Part shown: positions 52,792 to 60,069 of the stretch, in pieces | Numbering within the stretch: position 1 is the first letter of the stretch | Layout: each line of letters opens with the position of its first letter | Assembly (NCBI RefSeq): GCF_001428525.1 | Contig: NZ_LMHW01000015.1 | Span: forward strand, 248,352-312,351 | Source: Flavobacterium sp. Root186 | Lineage (GTDB): Bacteria; Bacteroidota; Bacteroidia; Flavobacteriales; Flavobacteriaceae | Reading direction: 5' to 3' | DNA length: 64,000 nt | Program-made: the position numbers and the translations under genes | The notes under the pieces: model-generated | The model's database searches: none | Told to the model about the DNA's origin: nothing | What the model saw: only the letters and a program-made list of their open reading frames with translations

Positions 52792-53163
52792 ATGGAAGTT
52801 ATAGGAAAAGTAAAAGTGGTTAATCCTGAACAGCAAGTTAGTGCTTCATTCAAAAAAAGAGAATTAGTAGTTACTACAGATGAGCAGTATCCACAACACA
52901 TTTTAATCGAATTTACACAAGATAAATGCGATTTATTGAGCAGCTATAAACAAGGAGAGGCAGTAAAAGTTTCTATCAATTTAAGAGGAAGAGAATGGGT
53001 TAATCCACAAGGAGAAACTAGATATTTCAATAGTATTCAAGGTTGGAGAATCGAAAGAATGGCGCCAGAAGGTCCTGCACAAACTCCGTCAGTTCCTGCT
53101 GCAGAAGCTTTTGCACCAGCTACAAATTTAAACGAAGACGAACCAGACGATTTACCTTTCTAA
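52792..53163 (+). CDS. DUF3127-family OB-fold-like protein
   Basis: 123 aa. The N-terminal 85 residues (MEVIGKVKVVNPEQQVSASF, then KRELVVTTDEQYPQHILIEF and GEAVKVSINLRGREW) look like an OB-fold; the tail is Ala/Pro-rich with an acidic end (NEDEPDDLPF) that recalls the C-terminal tip of single-stranded DNA-binding proteins. The family is common in Bacteroidota and its role is not established. It ends before an AATTCC-type hairpin. Confidence 0.8.
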   Translation: MEVIGKVKVVNPEQQVSASFKKRELVVTTDEQYPQHILIEFTQDKCDLLSSYKQGEAVKVSINLRGREWVNPQGETRYFNSIQGWRIERMAPEGPAQTPSVPAAEAFAPATNLNEDEPDDLPF

Positions 53164-53182
53164 GAAAGTTTAAATTTCAAAA

Positions 53183-53237
53183 CATAAATTCCAAATTCCA
53201 ATTCATTCGCATGAATTTGGGATTTGGAATTTTATTT
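53183..53237 (+). terminator. Terminator after the DUF3127 gene (AATTCCAAATTCC palindrome family)
   Basis: AAATTCCAAATTCCAATTCA and its near-complement ending GGATTTGGAATTT, with a GC-containing loop, followed by TATTTTT. Third copy of this palindrome type in the window. Confidence 0.65.
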
Positions 53238-53303
53238 TTGAGTTCATTTCGTCAAAATGCCAAGATTGTGAATAAATTGGAATTTAAAACATTGTAATTT
53301 AAG

Positions 53304-53942
53304 ATGTATTTTCTATTTGATAATTTATATTTTCCACCCGTTTCAGAAGCCGATGAAGAAGGCATTCTGGCCGTTGGCGGTGATTTGAGCCCGGAACGAT
53401 TAAAACTTGCTTACAGCAACGGAATCTTTCCGTGGTTTAATGAAGGTGAATCGATTCTTTGGTGGGCTCCAGATCCACGTATGGTTTTGTTTTTGGATGA
53501 ATTAATTGTCTCCAAAAGTATGCGTAACATTCTGAATAGAAATGTTTTCACTGTTACTTTTAATACATCTTTTAAAGATGTAATTTTGAATTGCCAAAAA
53601 ATATTGCGTGACGGTCAGGACGGAACATGGATTTCTGATGAAATGATCGAAGCTTATGGCGAACTTCATAAACAAGGAATTGCAAAATCGGTTGAGGTTT
53701 GGCAGGATGAGGTTCTAGTAGGCGGTTTGTACGGAATAGATTTGGGTCATGTATTTTGTGGCGAAAGTATGTTTTCTAAAGTATCAAATGCCTCAAAAGT
53801 TGGATTTATATATTTGGTAAATCATTTAAAAAAAGAGAATTATAAATTATTAGATTGTCAGGTTTATAATCCGCATTTAGATAGTTTAGGATGTCGCGAA
53901 ATTGACCGTGACGAATTTATGTCCATTTTAAAAAGTAAATAA
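53304..53942 (+). CDS. aat: Leucyl/phenylalanyl-tRNA--protein transferase
   Basis: 212-aa enzyme adding Leu or Phe to proteins with N-terminal Lys or Arg, the bacterial N-degron entry to ClpAP/ClpS. Motifs: LAVGGDLSPERLKLAYSNGIFPWF, ILWWAPDPRMVL, WISDEMIEAYGELHKQGIAKSVEVW, GGLYGIDLGHVFCGESMFS. Ends 2 nt before the MOSC-domain gene. Confidence 0.95.
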   Translation: MYFLFDNLYFPPVSEADEEGILAVGGDLSPERLKLAYSNGIFPWFNEGESILWWAPDPRMVLFLDELIVSKSMRNILNRNVFTVTFNTSFKDVILNCQKILRDGQDGTWISDEMIEAYGELHKQGIAKSVEVWQDEVLVGGLYGIDLGHVFCGESMFSKVSNASKVGFIYLVNHLKKENYKLLDCQVYNPHLDSLGCREIDRDEFMSILKSK

Positions 53943-53944
53943 AA

Positions 53945-54739
53945 ATGAGTGCAGTTCATGTTGTAAAAGAAATTTATATTTATCCGATAAAAAGCCTGGC
54001 AGGAATTAGTCTTCAATCAGCTCTGGCCGAAGAAATGGGATTTGAAAATGACCGTAGATGGATGTTAATTGATGCAGATAATCAAATGATAACGCAAAGA
54101 GAACACCGCATTATGAGTCAGTTTTATCCACAAATTTCAGATGGAAAAATCAGTATTACTTTTCAGGATCAAAAACATGAATTTTCTATAAACGAAAATT
54201 TGGAAAACTGCATGAAAGTGAATGTTTGGGATGATAAAAGTGAAGTTGTTGAGGTAAATCATGCAACTTCAAAATGGTTCAGCCAGCATTTGGGTTTTGA
54301 ATGTAAATTGGTCAAAATCATAAAAAATGGAGATCGCAAACATGAAAGTTCCAGATTAAAAGAAACTTTCAATGTAAGTTTGGCCGATGGTTATCCTTAT
54401 TTATTAATTGGATCAAAAAGTCTGGATTTCTTGAATGATAAACTCGATGAAAAAATTACCATAAAAAGGTTTCGCCCTAATATTGTAATTAGCAGTCAAA
54501 GCGAACATGAAGAAGATGATTTTCAGACTTTTAAGATTGGAGAAGTTCAATTTAAAAATGTAAAACCTTGCGGAAGATGCATTATGGTTAATAATGATCC
54601 GGAAAACGGACGTTTAAAAAAAGAACCTTTAAAAACCTTAAGTAAATATAGAAATGTAAATAATTCCGTTTTATTTGGAACTAATATTGTGAGTTTAAAT
54701 TCTGGAAATATTAAGGTTGGAGATGCGCTTATTTTCTAG
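53945..54739 (+). CDS. MOSC-domain protein (mARC/YcbX-like)
   Basis: 264 aa. N-terminal MOSC beta-barrel (about 4-120: IYIYPIKSLAGISLQSALAEEMGFENDRRWM) and the MOSC domain (about 130-262), with the molybdenum-cofactor cysteine in the KPCGRCIMVN segment. Such proteins reduce N-hydroxylated compounds or carry sulfur to cofactors. The 2Fe-2S ferredoxin domain of YcbX is absent. It is co-directional with aat (2-nt gap) and converges on thiF with a 4-nt overlap. Confidence 0.88.
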   Translation: MSAVHVVKEIYIYPIKSLAGISLQSALAEEMGFENDRRWMLIDADNQMITQREHRIMSQFYPQISDGKISITFQDQKHEFSINENLENCMKVNVWDDKSEVVEVNHATSKWFSQHLGFECKLVKIIKNGDRKHESSRLKETFNVSLADGYPYLLIGSKSLDFLNDKLDEKITIKRFRPNIVISSQSEHEEDDFQTFKIGEVQFKNVKPCGRCIMVNNDPENGRLKKEPLKTLSKYRNVNNSVLFGTNIVSLNSGNIKVGDALIF

Positions 54740-55446
54740 AAATTCAGTTTTGTAAAATTCCAGTTTAGCGTATTAAAAAGAACTAATTCATTTTTTAAAG
54801 TAGGTAATTCTAAAATTAATTTAAGTGTTTCGTGCGCCATCATATTTCCAATAATTCCGGGTAAAGTTCCCAAAACACCATTTAAATCACAATTCGGAAC
54901 ATCTTTTGGATCAGGCATTTCTGGAAATAAATCCCGCAGGTTTTTACTTCCGTTATGATTGAAAAGAGCAATTTGTCCTTCAAATTTTAAAATACTTCCG
55001 TAAACTAAAGGTTTATTAAATTCAACACAAGTGTCGTTTACCAAATAGCGCGTTGCAAAATTATCTGAACCATCCACAATAATATCATATTGCTGTATAA
55101 TTTTTGATGCATTTTGAGAAGTTAGTTTTTCCTGAATTGCCTCGACTTCAATTAACGGATTTAGCGTTGAAACGACATCTTTAGCCACAATTGCTTTAAA
55201 TTGTCCAATTTCATTTTCGGTGTATAAAATCTGCCTGTGCAGATTATGAATTTCGATTGTATCAAAATCCATGATTCCGATAAAGCCAACTCCGGCAGTT
55301 GCAATATATTGTAAAATTGGGCAGCCTAATCCGCCGGCACCAATTACTAAAACTTTTGCTTTTTTTAATTTTTCCTGGCCTTCATCGCCAATTTCAGGAA
55401 GAATAGTTTGTCTGTTGTAACGGAGGAATTCTTTGATAATGCTCAT
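54736..55446 (-). CDS. thiF: ThiF/MoeB-family adenylyltransferase
   Basis: 236-aa E1-like enzyme that would adenylate the C-terminal Gly of ThiS. Rossmann motif VLVIGAGGLGCPILQYIATAG, the RQILYTENEIG and DGSDNFATRYLVND blocks, and the Cys region VPNCDLNGVLGTLPG. The two CxxC zinc pairs of E. coli ThiF and MoeB are missing (KNLRDLFPEMP replaces the first). Last gene of the thiamine operon. Could serve molybdopterin synthesis instead, but position favours ThiF. Confidence 0.88.
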   Translation of the reverse strand: MSIIKEFLRYNRQTILPEIGDEGQEKLKKAKVLVIGAGGLGCPILQYIATAGVGFIGIMDFDTIEIHNLHRQILYTENEIGQFKAIVAKDVVSTLNPLIEVEAIQEKLTSQNASKIIQQYDIIVDGSDNFATRYLVNDTCVEFNKPLVYGSILKFEGQIALFNHNGSKNLRDLFPEMPDPKDVPNCDLNGVLGTLPGIIGNMMAHETLKLILELPTLKNELVLFNTLNWNFTKLNF

Positions 55447-55458
55447 TATTTTAGTTTT

Positions 55459-55538
55459 AAAGTCGAAAGTCGAAAGTTGTAAGTGAAAGATTAAGTTAAG
55501 TTTTTGGCTTTATGATTTTAGACTTTCAAACTTTCGAC
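55459..55538. repeat. Fold-back repeat at the thiH 3' end
   Basis: GTCGAAAGTCGAAAGT near 55462-55477 is complemented, with small changes, by GACTTTCAAACTTTCGAC at 55521-55538, the latter inside the last thiH codons. The hairpin lies between thiH and thiF. Confidence 0.5.
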
Positions 55539-56646
55539 CGTAAGCTTTGTCCCAATCCTTCCAAACCGTTTCATATCCGGCATCTTTTATGATTTTTGAA
55601 ATTTCATCAGCCGAGCGTTCATCGCTGATTTCGAATTGTTCTAAAGATTGCGGGTCAACAACATAACCACCCGGATTCGTCTTAGATCCTGCACTCATAC
55701 TGGTAACGCCAATTGGAATTATATTGTTTCTGAATTTTTCATTTTCTCGTGTAGAAATCGAAATTTCAAGATCTTCATTCCATAAACGATAAGCGCAGAT
55801 TAATTGTGTCAGATCTTTATCATCCATAATAAAGTTGGGTTCAATAATTCCTTCAGCAGGACGGAGACGGGGAAAGGAAACAGAATATTTCGTCTGCCAA
55901 TATTTTTTTTGAAGATAATCTAAATGCAAAGCGTTGAAAAAACTGTCTGTTCTCCAGTCTTCTAAGCCTAATAAAACGCCTAAACCAATTTTGTGAATTC
56001 CGGCAGTTCCAATTCTATCAGGAGTTTCAAGCCTATAATCAAAATTTGATTTCTTCCCTTTTGTATGATACTTTTTGTAAACTTCCTGATGATAGGTTTC
56101 CTGATAAACTAAAACTGAATATACTCCAGCATCATGTAAGCGCTCATAATCTTCGGTAGAAAGCGGCTGTACTTCAACAGAAATAATAGAAAACTCTTCC
56201 CGAATTAAAGCAATGGCATTCAAAAAATAATTGATGTTGACAGTGTAATTTGCTTCACCAGTAACCAATAAAACGTGATCAAAACCTGTTTTTTTTAAGG
56301 CTTCAACTTCCAGTTTAATTTCAGCATCTGAAAGTGTTTTTCGTTTGATTTTATTGTCTAAACTAAATCCACAATATGTACAGATATTTTGGCATTCGTT
56401 GCTCAAATATAACGGCGCGTACATTTGGATTGTTTTTCCGAAACGTTTCTTGGTTAGTTCATGACATTTCTGCGCCATTTCCTCCAAATAGTTTTGGCCA
56501 ACAGGAGAAATCAAAACCAAAAAATCATCAAGATTTCGTTTTGTTTTTGACAAAGCTAGCTCAACATCTTTTGATGTAGTTTGGTATATCTTGGATTGAA
56601 TAGTATCCCAATTATATTGCTCAAAAATTGATTTGAATGTACTCAT
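55510..56646 (-). CDS. thiH: 2-iminoacetate synthase ThiH
   Basis: 378-aa radical SAM tyrosine lyase giving dehydroglycine for the thiazole ring. The cluster motif is CQNICTYCGFSL (Cys-x3-Cys-x2-Cys), followed by LVTGEANYTVNINYF, SVEVQPLSTEDYERL and GLGVLLGLEDWRTDSFF. Thiazole synthesis here is therefore of the ThiH (anaerobic) type; no glycine oxidase thiO is seen. It is cut off from thiG by the inserted TIR element, which ends 14 nt before its start codon, so its translation signals may come from that element's edge. Confidence 0.95.
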   Translation of the reverse strand: MSTFKSIFEQYNWDTIQSKIYQTTSKDVELALSKTKRNLDDFLVLISPVGQNYLEEMAQKCHELTKKRFGKTIQMYAPLYLSNECQNICTYCGFSLDNKIKRKTLSDAEIKLEVEALKKTGFDHVLLVTGEANYTVNINYFLNAIALIREEFSIISVEVQPLSTEDYERLHDAGVYSVLVYQETYHQEVYKKYHTKGKKSNFDYRLETPDRIGTAGIHKIGLGVLLGLEDWRTDSFFNALHLDYLQKKYWQTKYSVSFPRLRPAEGIIEPNFIMDDKDLTQLICAYRLWNEDLEISISTRENEKFRNNIIPIGVTSMSAGSKTNPGGYVVDPQSLEQFEISDERSADEISKIIKDAGYETVWKDWDKAYGRKFESLKS

Positions 56647-56659
56647 TGGATTGTTTTTA

Positions 56660-57240
56660 TTTCACGCAGATTTTGCAGATTTAAACAGATTAAAAGTGAT
56701 TTTTTATTTATTGGCATACTTATTTTTTATATTTTATTGGCAACTCTTTTAATATCATTTAAAATATTAAGAGTATTAAAATTTACGAGCAAGCCTAATT
56801 TTTTATTAGAAAGTCTAAGATAGGTTGCAATTTGTTTGTAATGTATCGGGGCTAATTCTTCGACAGATTTTAATTCAATTATTACTTTGTCTTCAACTAG
56901 CAAATCGAGTCTAAAAGCGGCATCTAATATTATTTCTTCATAATTAATAATAATTTCTACTTGCTTTTTGACTTAGATCTAATTTTTCTAATTCATAAAG
57001 CAAAGCACTTTCGTAGACAGACTCAAATAATCCGGGTCTTAAATTATTATATACTTTAAAAATTGCTCCTCTTACTAGATACGACATTTCATTTTCAGTC
57101 ATTAATTCTTTAATTTTAAAACTAATTCGAAATTAAAGAATTTTCTTTCTTTTTTAGAAGCCATTTCTGCGAAGATTTTACTGATAAAAAATAAATTAAT
57201 CAATATTAAATCTGCTTAAATCTGCAAAATCTGCGTGAAA
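56660..57240. mobile_element. 581-bp TIR-bounded element carrying a GxxExxY pseudogene
   Basis: Terminal inverted repeats of 32 bp (56660-56691 and 57209-57240) match at 31 positions; each begins TTTCACGCAGATTTTGCAGA. The element fills almost the whole thiH-thiG gap: it ends 14 nt before the thiH start codon and begins 8 nt after the thiG stop. It holds a frameshifted GxxExxY gene and a hairpin (57104-57142). No transposase, and no clear target-site duplication. Confidence 0.7.
56727..57102 (-). pseudogene. GxxExxY-family protein, frameshifted
   Basis: Read on the minus strand from the ATG at 57102: MTENEMSYLVRGAIFKVYNN, then RPGLFESVYESALLYELEK (the GxxExxY signature as PGLFESVYE), then a one-base phase change near 56968-56977, after which KKQVEIIINYEE and FRLDLLVEDKVIIELKSVEE, HYKQIATYLRLS and LGLLVNFN continue in a new frame to the stop at 56727. 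Without the shift it would be about 125 aa, the normal family length. The family has a PD-(D/E)xK-like core and an unknown role. Programmed frameshifting or a sequencing error are alternatives. Confidence 0.8.
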
Positions 57241-57247
57241 CAAAATT

Positions 57248-58024
57248 TTAGTCATATAAAAACGATGTCAAAGGGCTTGAAGCCACAGCATAATTTTGTT
57301 GATTAGCAACTTTAGCTTCAAAAGCTTTTCTTCCTGCTATAACAGCTTCTCTAAAAGCCTCAGCCATTAATTTTGGATTTCCGGCAACGGCAATTGCAGT
57401 ATTAACCAAAACAGCGTCGGCACCAATTTCCATCGCTTTTGCAGCGTCAGACGGAGCGCCAATCCCGGCATCGACGATAACGGGAACAGTACTTTGTTCG
57501 ATTATTATCTCTAAAAAATCAATGGTTTTTAAACCTTTATTACTTCCAATTGGAGATCCCAAAGGCATTACGGCAGTTGTTCCGGCATTTTCTAAATATT
57601 TACATAAAACAGGATCAGCGTGTATGTAAGGCAGGACAAAAAAACCGAGTTTGGCTAATTCTTCAGTTGCCTTTAAAGTTTCAATTGGATCTGGCATTAA
57701 GTACTTTGGATCTGGGTGAATTTCCAGTTTTACCCAGTTTGTTTCAAGTGCTTCACGAGCCAATTGAGCAGCAAAAACAGCTTCTTTTGCATTTCTTGCT
57801 CCAGAAGTATTTGGTAATAAATTAATATTTGGATGTTGTAAATGCGAAAGAATAGCATCAGTTTCAGTTTCTAAATCGATACGTTTTAAAGCAACAGTAA
57901 CCAATTCGCTTTCCGAAGCTAAAATCGCTTCTTCCATTTCTTTGTTTGAACCAAATTTTCCTGTTCCTAAAAACAAACGGGATTTGAAGCTTTTATCTCC
58001 AATATTAAACAATGACGTTTGCAT
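57248..58024 (-). CDS. thiG: Thiazole synthase ThiG
   Basis: 258-aa (beta/alpha)8 enzyme joining deoxyxylulose phosphate, dehydroglycine and ThiS thiocarboxylate. The Schiff-base Lys is in LVTVALKRID; other blocks are LFLGTGKFGSN, NTSGARNAKEAVFAAQLARE, PVIVDAGIGAPSDAAKAMEIGADAVLVNTAIA. Overlaps the 3' end of thiE by 20 nt. It would normally be followed by thiH, but the TIR element lies between. Confidence 0.96.
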   Translation of the reverse strand: MQTSLFNIGDKSFKSRLFLGTGKFGSNKEMEEAILASESELVTVALKRIDLETETDAILSHLQHPNINLLPNTSGARNAKEAVFAAQLAREALETNWVKLEIHPDPKYLMPDPIETLKATEELAKLGFFVLPYIHADPVLCKYLENAGTTAVMPLGSPIGSNKGLKTIDFLEIIIEQSTVPVIVDAGIGAPSDAAKAMEIGADAVLVNTAIAVAGNPKLMAEAFREAVIAGRKAFEAKVANQQNYAVASSPLTSFLYD

Positions 58025-58655
58025 ATAATTTTTCGTTTAATTGTTGAATTAGTATTTTCTTTTCGGAACTTTCTGTGATAATTCCGGAAACGGCAATGCC
58101 ATGAATTCCGGTTTCTATTAACGGATTTACATCTTTCAATGTAATGCCGCCAATAGCATAAACAGGAATTTCGATTTTATCTTTTTTCATTTTTTGAAGA
58201 ATCTCGAAATACCCTGACAACCCTAAAATCGGACTTAGTTTTTCTTTTGTAATGGTAAATCGAAAAGGCCCTAAACCAATATAGTCACAGCCATTTTTGA
58301 CATGATTTTGAATGTCTTCAAAAGTATTGGCTGTTCCTCCAATAATTTTTGTTGGCCCTAAAATAGCTCTCGCCTCATCGATTTTCATATCGGTTAATCC
58401 TAAATGAACGCCATCTGCATCAATCTGCTCAGCGAGATGCAGATCATCATTTATAATAAAATTAGCCAAATACTCTTCGCATAAAGGTTTTACCTTCTCC
58501 GCTAAAGCAAATGTTTCTTTGCTGGTTTGATTTTTAAAACGCATTTGTACCCATTTACATCCGGCATCAAGAGCCTGATGAATATTGTACAATTGCTCTT
58601 TGCCGGTTTCGCCTTGTGAAATGTATTGCAATTTGTTATACATAGTGATATCCAA
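58005..58655 (-). CDS. thiE: Thiamine phosphate synthase ThiE
   Basis: 216-aa enzyme coupling HMP diphosphate and thiazole phosphate. Motifs WVQMRFKNQ, FIINDDLHLAEQIDADGVHLG, and the diphosphate loop GPFRFTITKEKLSP; phosphate loop YAIGGITL. The ATG at 58643 (MYNKLQYISQ) is an alternative start and perhaps the more usual one. Overlaps thiD by 20 nt and thiG by 20 nt, so the three are tightly coupled. Confidence 0.94.
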   Translation of the reverse strand: MDITMYNKLQYISQGETGKEQLYNIHQALDAGCKWVQMRFKNQTSKETFALAEKVKPLCEEYLANFIINDDLHLAEQIDADGVHLGLTDMKIDEARAILGPTKIIGGTANTFEDIQNHVKNGCDYIGLGPFRFTITKEKLSPILGLSGYFEILQKMKKDKIEIPVYAIGGITLKDVNPLIETGIHGIAVSGIITESSEKKILIQQLNEKLYANVIV

Positions 58656-59388
58656 TTAATGTTGAACTTGAGCTAAGGTAGTTTTCGATATATGTTTTAG
58701 CATTTTTGCAGGCTTCTGTTATATTGTGATTTAAAGCTAAATTGGAAGCTATTGCAGCCGAAAGTACACAGCCTGAACCGTGTTTTTCAAAGCATTTTTT
58801 ATGGGTTGGAAGTAAATCAAAAATTTCATTTTTAAAAAATAAAAGATCAGTTCCTATTGCTGATTTGTTATGTCCGCCTTTTAATAAAATATGGGTTGAA
58901 ATCTCATTTTGAGGCCGAAGATTCTTTGAAATAAACCCCGGAAATAAAACTTCAATTTCATTGTAATTCGGTGTAATCAAATCAATTTTAGACAGGATTT
59001 TATGTAAATCAGAATAATCTTTAATAACCGTAAATTCAAATTTTGTTGTTGATTTTAAAACAGGGTCCCAGACGATTTTAGTTGAAGGAGACAATAGTTT
59101 TATAGTTGAAACAATTCGGCTTAAATCATGTAAAGAAGAGACAATTCCTATTTTAACTGCACTGATTTTATAATTTAAAAAGAACGTTTCAATAGAACGA
59201 ATAACAAAACTCAAATCTGTCCATTGAACTTCATAAAATGTATTTTCGGTCTGAATTGTATTGGCTGTTGAAATGGCAAAACCAGAAACTTTATGCTGTT
59301 CAAATGTTTTGATATCAGCTAAAATACCAGCGCCGCCCGAAGGATCTAAACCTGCTATTGTTAGTACGAAAGGACGATTTTCTGACAT
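58636..59388 (-). CDS. thiD: Hydroxymethylpyrimidine (phosphate) kinase ThiD
   Basis: 250-aa ribokinase-fold kinase phosphorylating HMP and HMP phosphate. N-terminal VLTIAGLDPSGGAGILADIKTFE, pyrimidine-binding SAVKIGIVSS, VWDPVLKSTTK and the C-terminal anion-hole motif HGSGCVLSAAIASNLAL with the catalytic Cys-preceded Gly. Overlaps tenI by 28 nt and thiE by 20 nt. Confidence 0.95.
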   Translation of the reverse strand: MSENRPFVLTIAGLDPSGGAGILADIKTFEQHKVSGFAISTANTIQTENTFYEVQWTDLSFVIRSIETFFLNYKISAVKIGIVSSLHDLSRIVSTIKLLSPSTKIVWDPVLKSTTKFEFTVIKDYSDLHKILSKIDLITPNYNEIEVLFPGFISKNLRPQNEISTHILLKGGHNKSAIGTDLLFFKNEIFDLLPTHKKCFEKHGSGCVLSAAIASNLALNHNITEACKNAKTYIENYLSSSSTLIGYHYV

Positions 59389-59960
59389 AATTTAAATTGT
59401 TTTATCGGGTTTTCGTTATTCCAAATTGTTCCTAAAAGTGCGATATCATCAAATCCATTTTCAATTGTTTTTTGAATGTTTTTTGAATCGATTCCACCTA
59501 AAGCAATCGCTTTTGTTTTGTGATTTGTTCTTGATTTTAATGCTTCAAAAAGATCATTTTTTGGGAGATAATTTTCTTTTGAAATACTTTTAAAAACAGG
59601 ACTCAAGAATGCATAATCAAAATTATTTCCCAGAGAATTAAACTCTTCAATAGAATGTGTTGATGTGGAAAAATTATACCTACAAGGTTTTGGAAACCTT
59701 GCCGGAAATCCAAAAGACTCTTTTCTTTCTTTTTCTGAAAAATGAATTCTGTTAATTCCAAAATCTTCTGCTAATAAATGATAACTGTGCAAAACAATTT
59801 GATCTCTAAATTCTAATTTAATTTGATGAATAAACTGCGCCATTTCCAACTCAGAAAAATCAGGTTTCCGAATATGAAACAAGGGCAGTCCTTCTTCAAA
59901 TAAAGAATGAATTATCCTGATTTCATCTGCGAAAGGAAAAGGATTAGAGAATACGATCAT
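59361..59960 (-). CDS. tenI: TenI/ThiE-like protein with palindrome-derived insertion
   Basis: 199-aa second ThiE-family protein. Blocks LFHIRKPDFSELEMAQF, IVLHSYHLLAEDFGINRIHFSEKER, FSTSTHSIEEF, DYAFLSPVFKSISKENY and AIALGGIDSKNIQ fit TenI (thiazole tautomerase) more than ThiE: the second phosphate loop is weaker. Residues about 85-97 (FPARFPKPCRYN) are encoded by a palindromic repeat inserted in frame. The gene lies between thiC and thiD in the thiamine operon. Function as tautomerase or as a second synthase is inferred. Confidence 0.82.
   Translation of the reverse strand: MIVFSNPFPFADEIRIIHSLFEEGLPLFHIRKPDFSELEMAQFIHQIKLEFRDQIVLHSYHLLAEDFGINRIHFSEKERKESFGFPARFPKPCRYNFSTSTHSIEEFNSLGNNFDYAFLSPVFKSISKENYLPKNDLFEALKSRTNHKTKAIALGGIDSKNIQKTIENGFDDIALLGTIWNNENPIKQFKLCQKIVLSY
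59683..59701. repeat. Palindromic repeat inside the tenI reading frame
   Basis: CAAGGTTTTGGAAACCTTG: arms of eight bases around TGG. It keeps the reading frame. The same AAGG/CCTT and TTTTAAA-like words appear in the hairpin at 38254-38287. Confidence 0.65.
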
Positions 59961-59973
59961 ATTTGGTAGTATT

Positions 59974-60060
59974 AAGGTTTTTGTATTAAGTATTAAGACA
60001 GTTGTTTTGACGATTTGAGTTCTGATTAGAAAAAATCTTAATACTTAATACAAAAACCTT
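59974..60060. repeat. 25-bp perfect inverted repeat between tenI and thiC
   Basis: AAGGTTTTTGTATTAAGTAT opens the left arm (59974-59998); the exact complement is at 60036-60060, with a 37-nt spacer. It sits in the only sizeable gap of the upstream half of the operon. No T-run terminator follows; it may stabilise or process the transcript. Confidence 0.75.
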
Positions 60061-60069
60061 GATTCTAGA

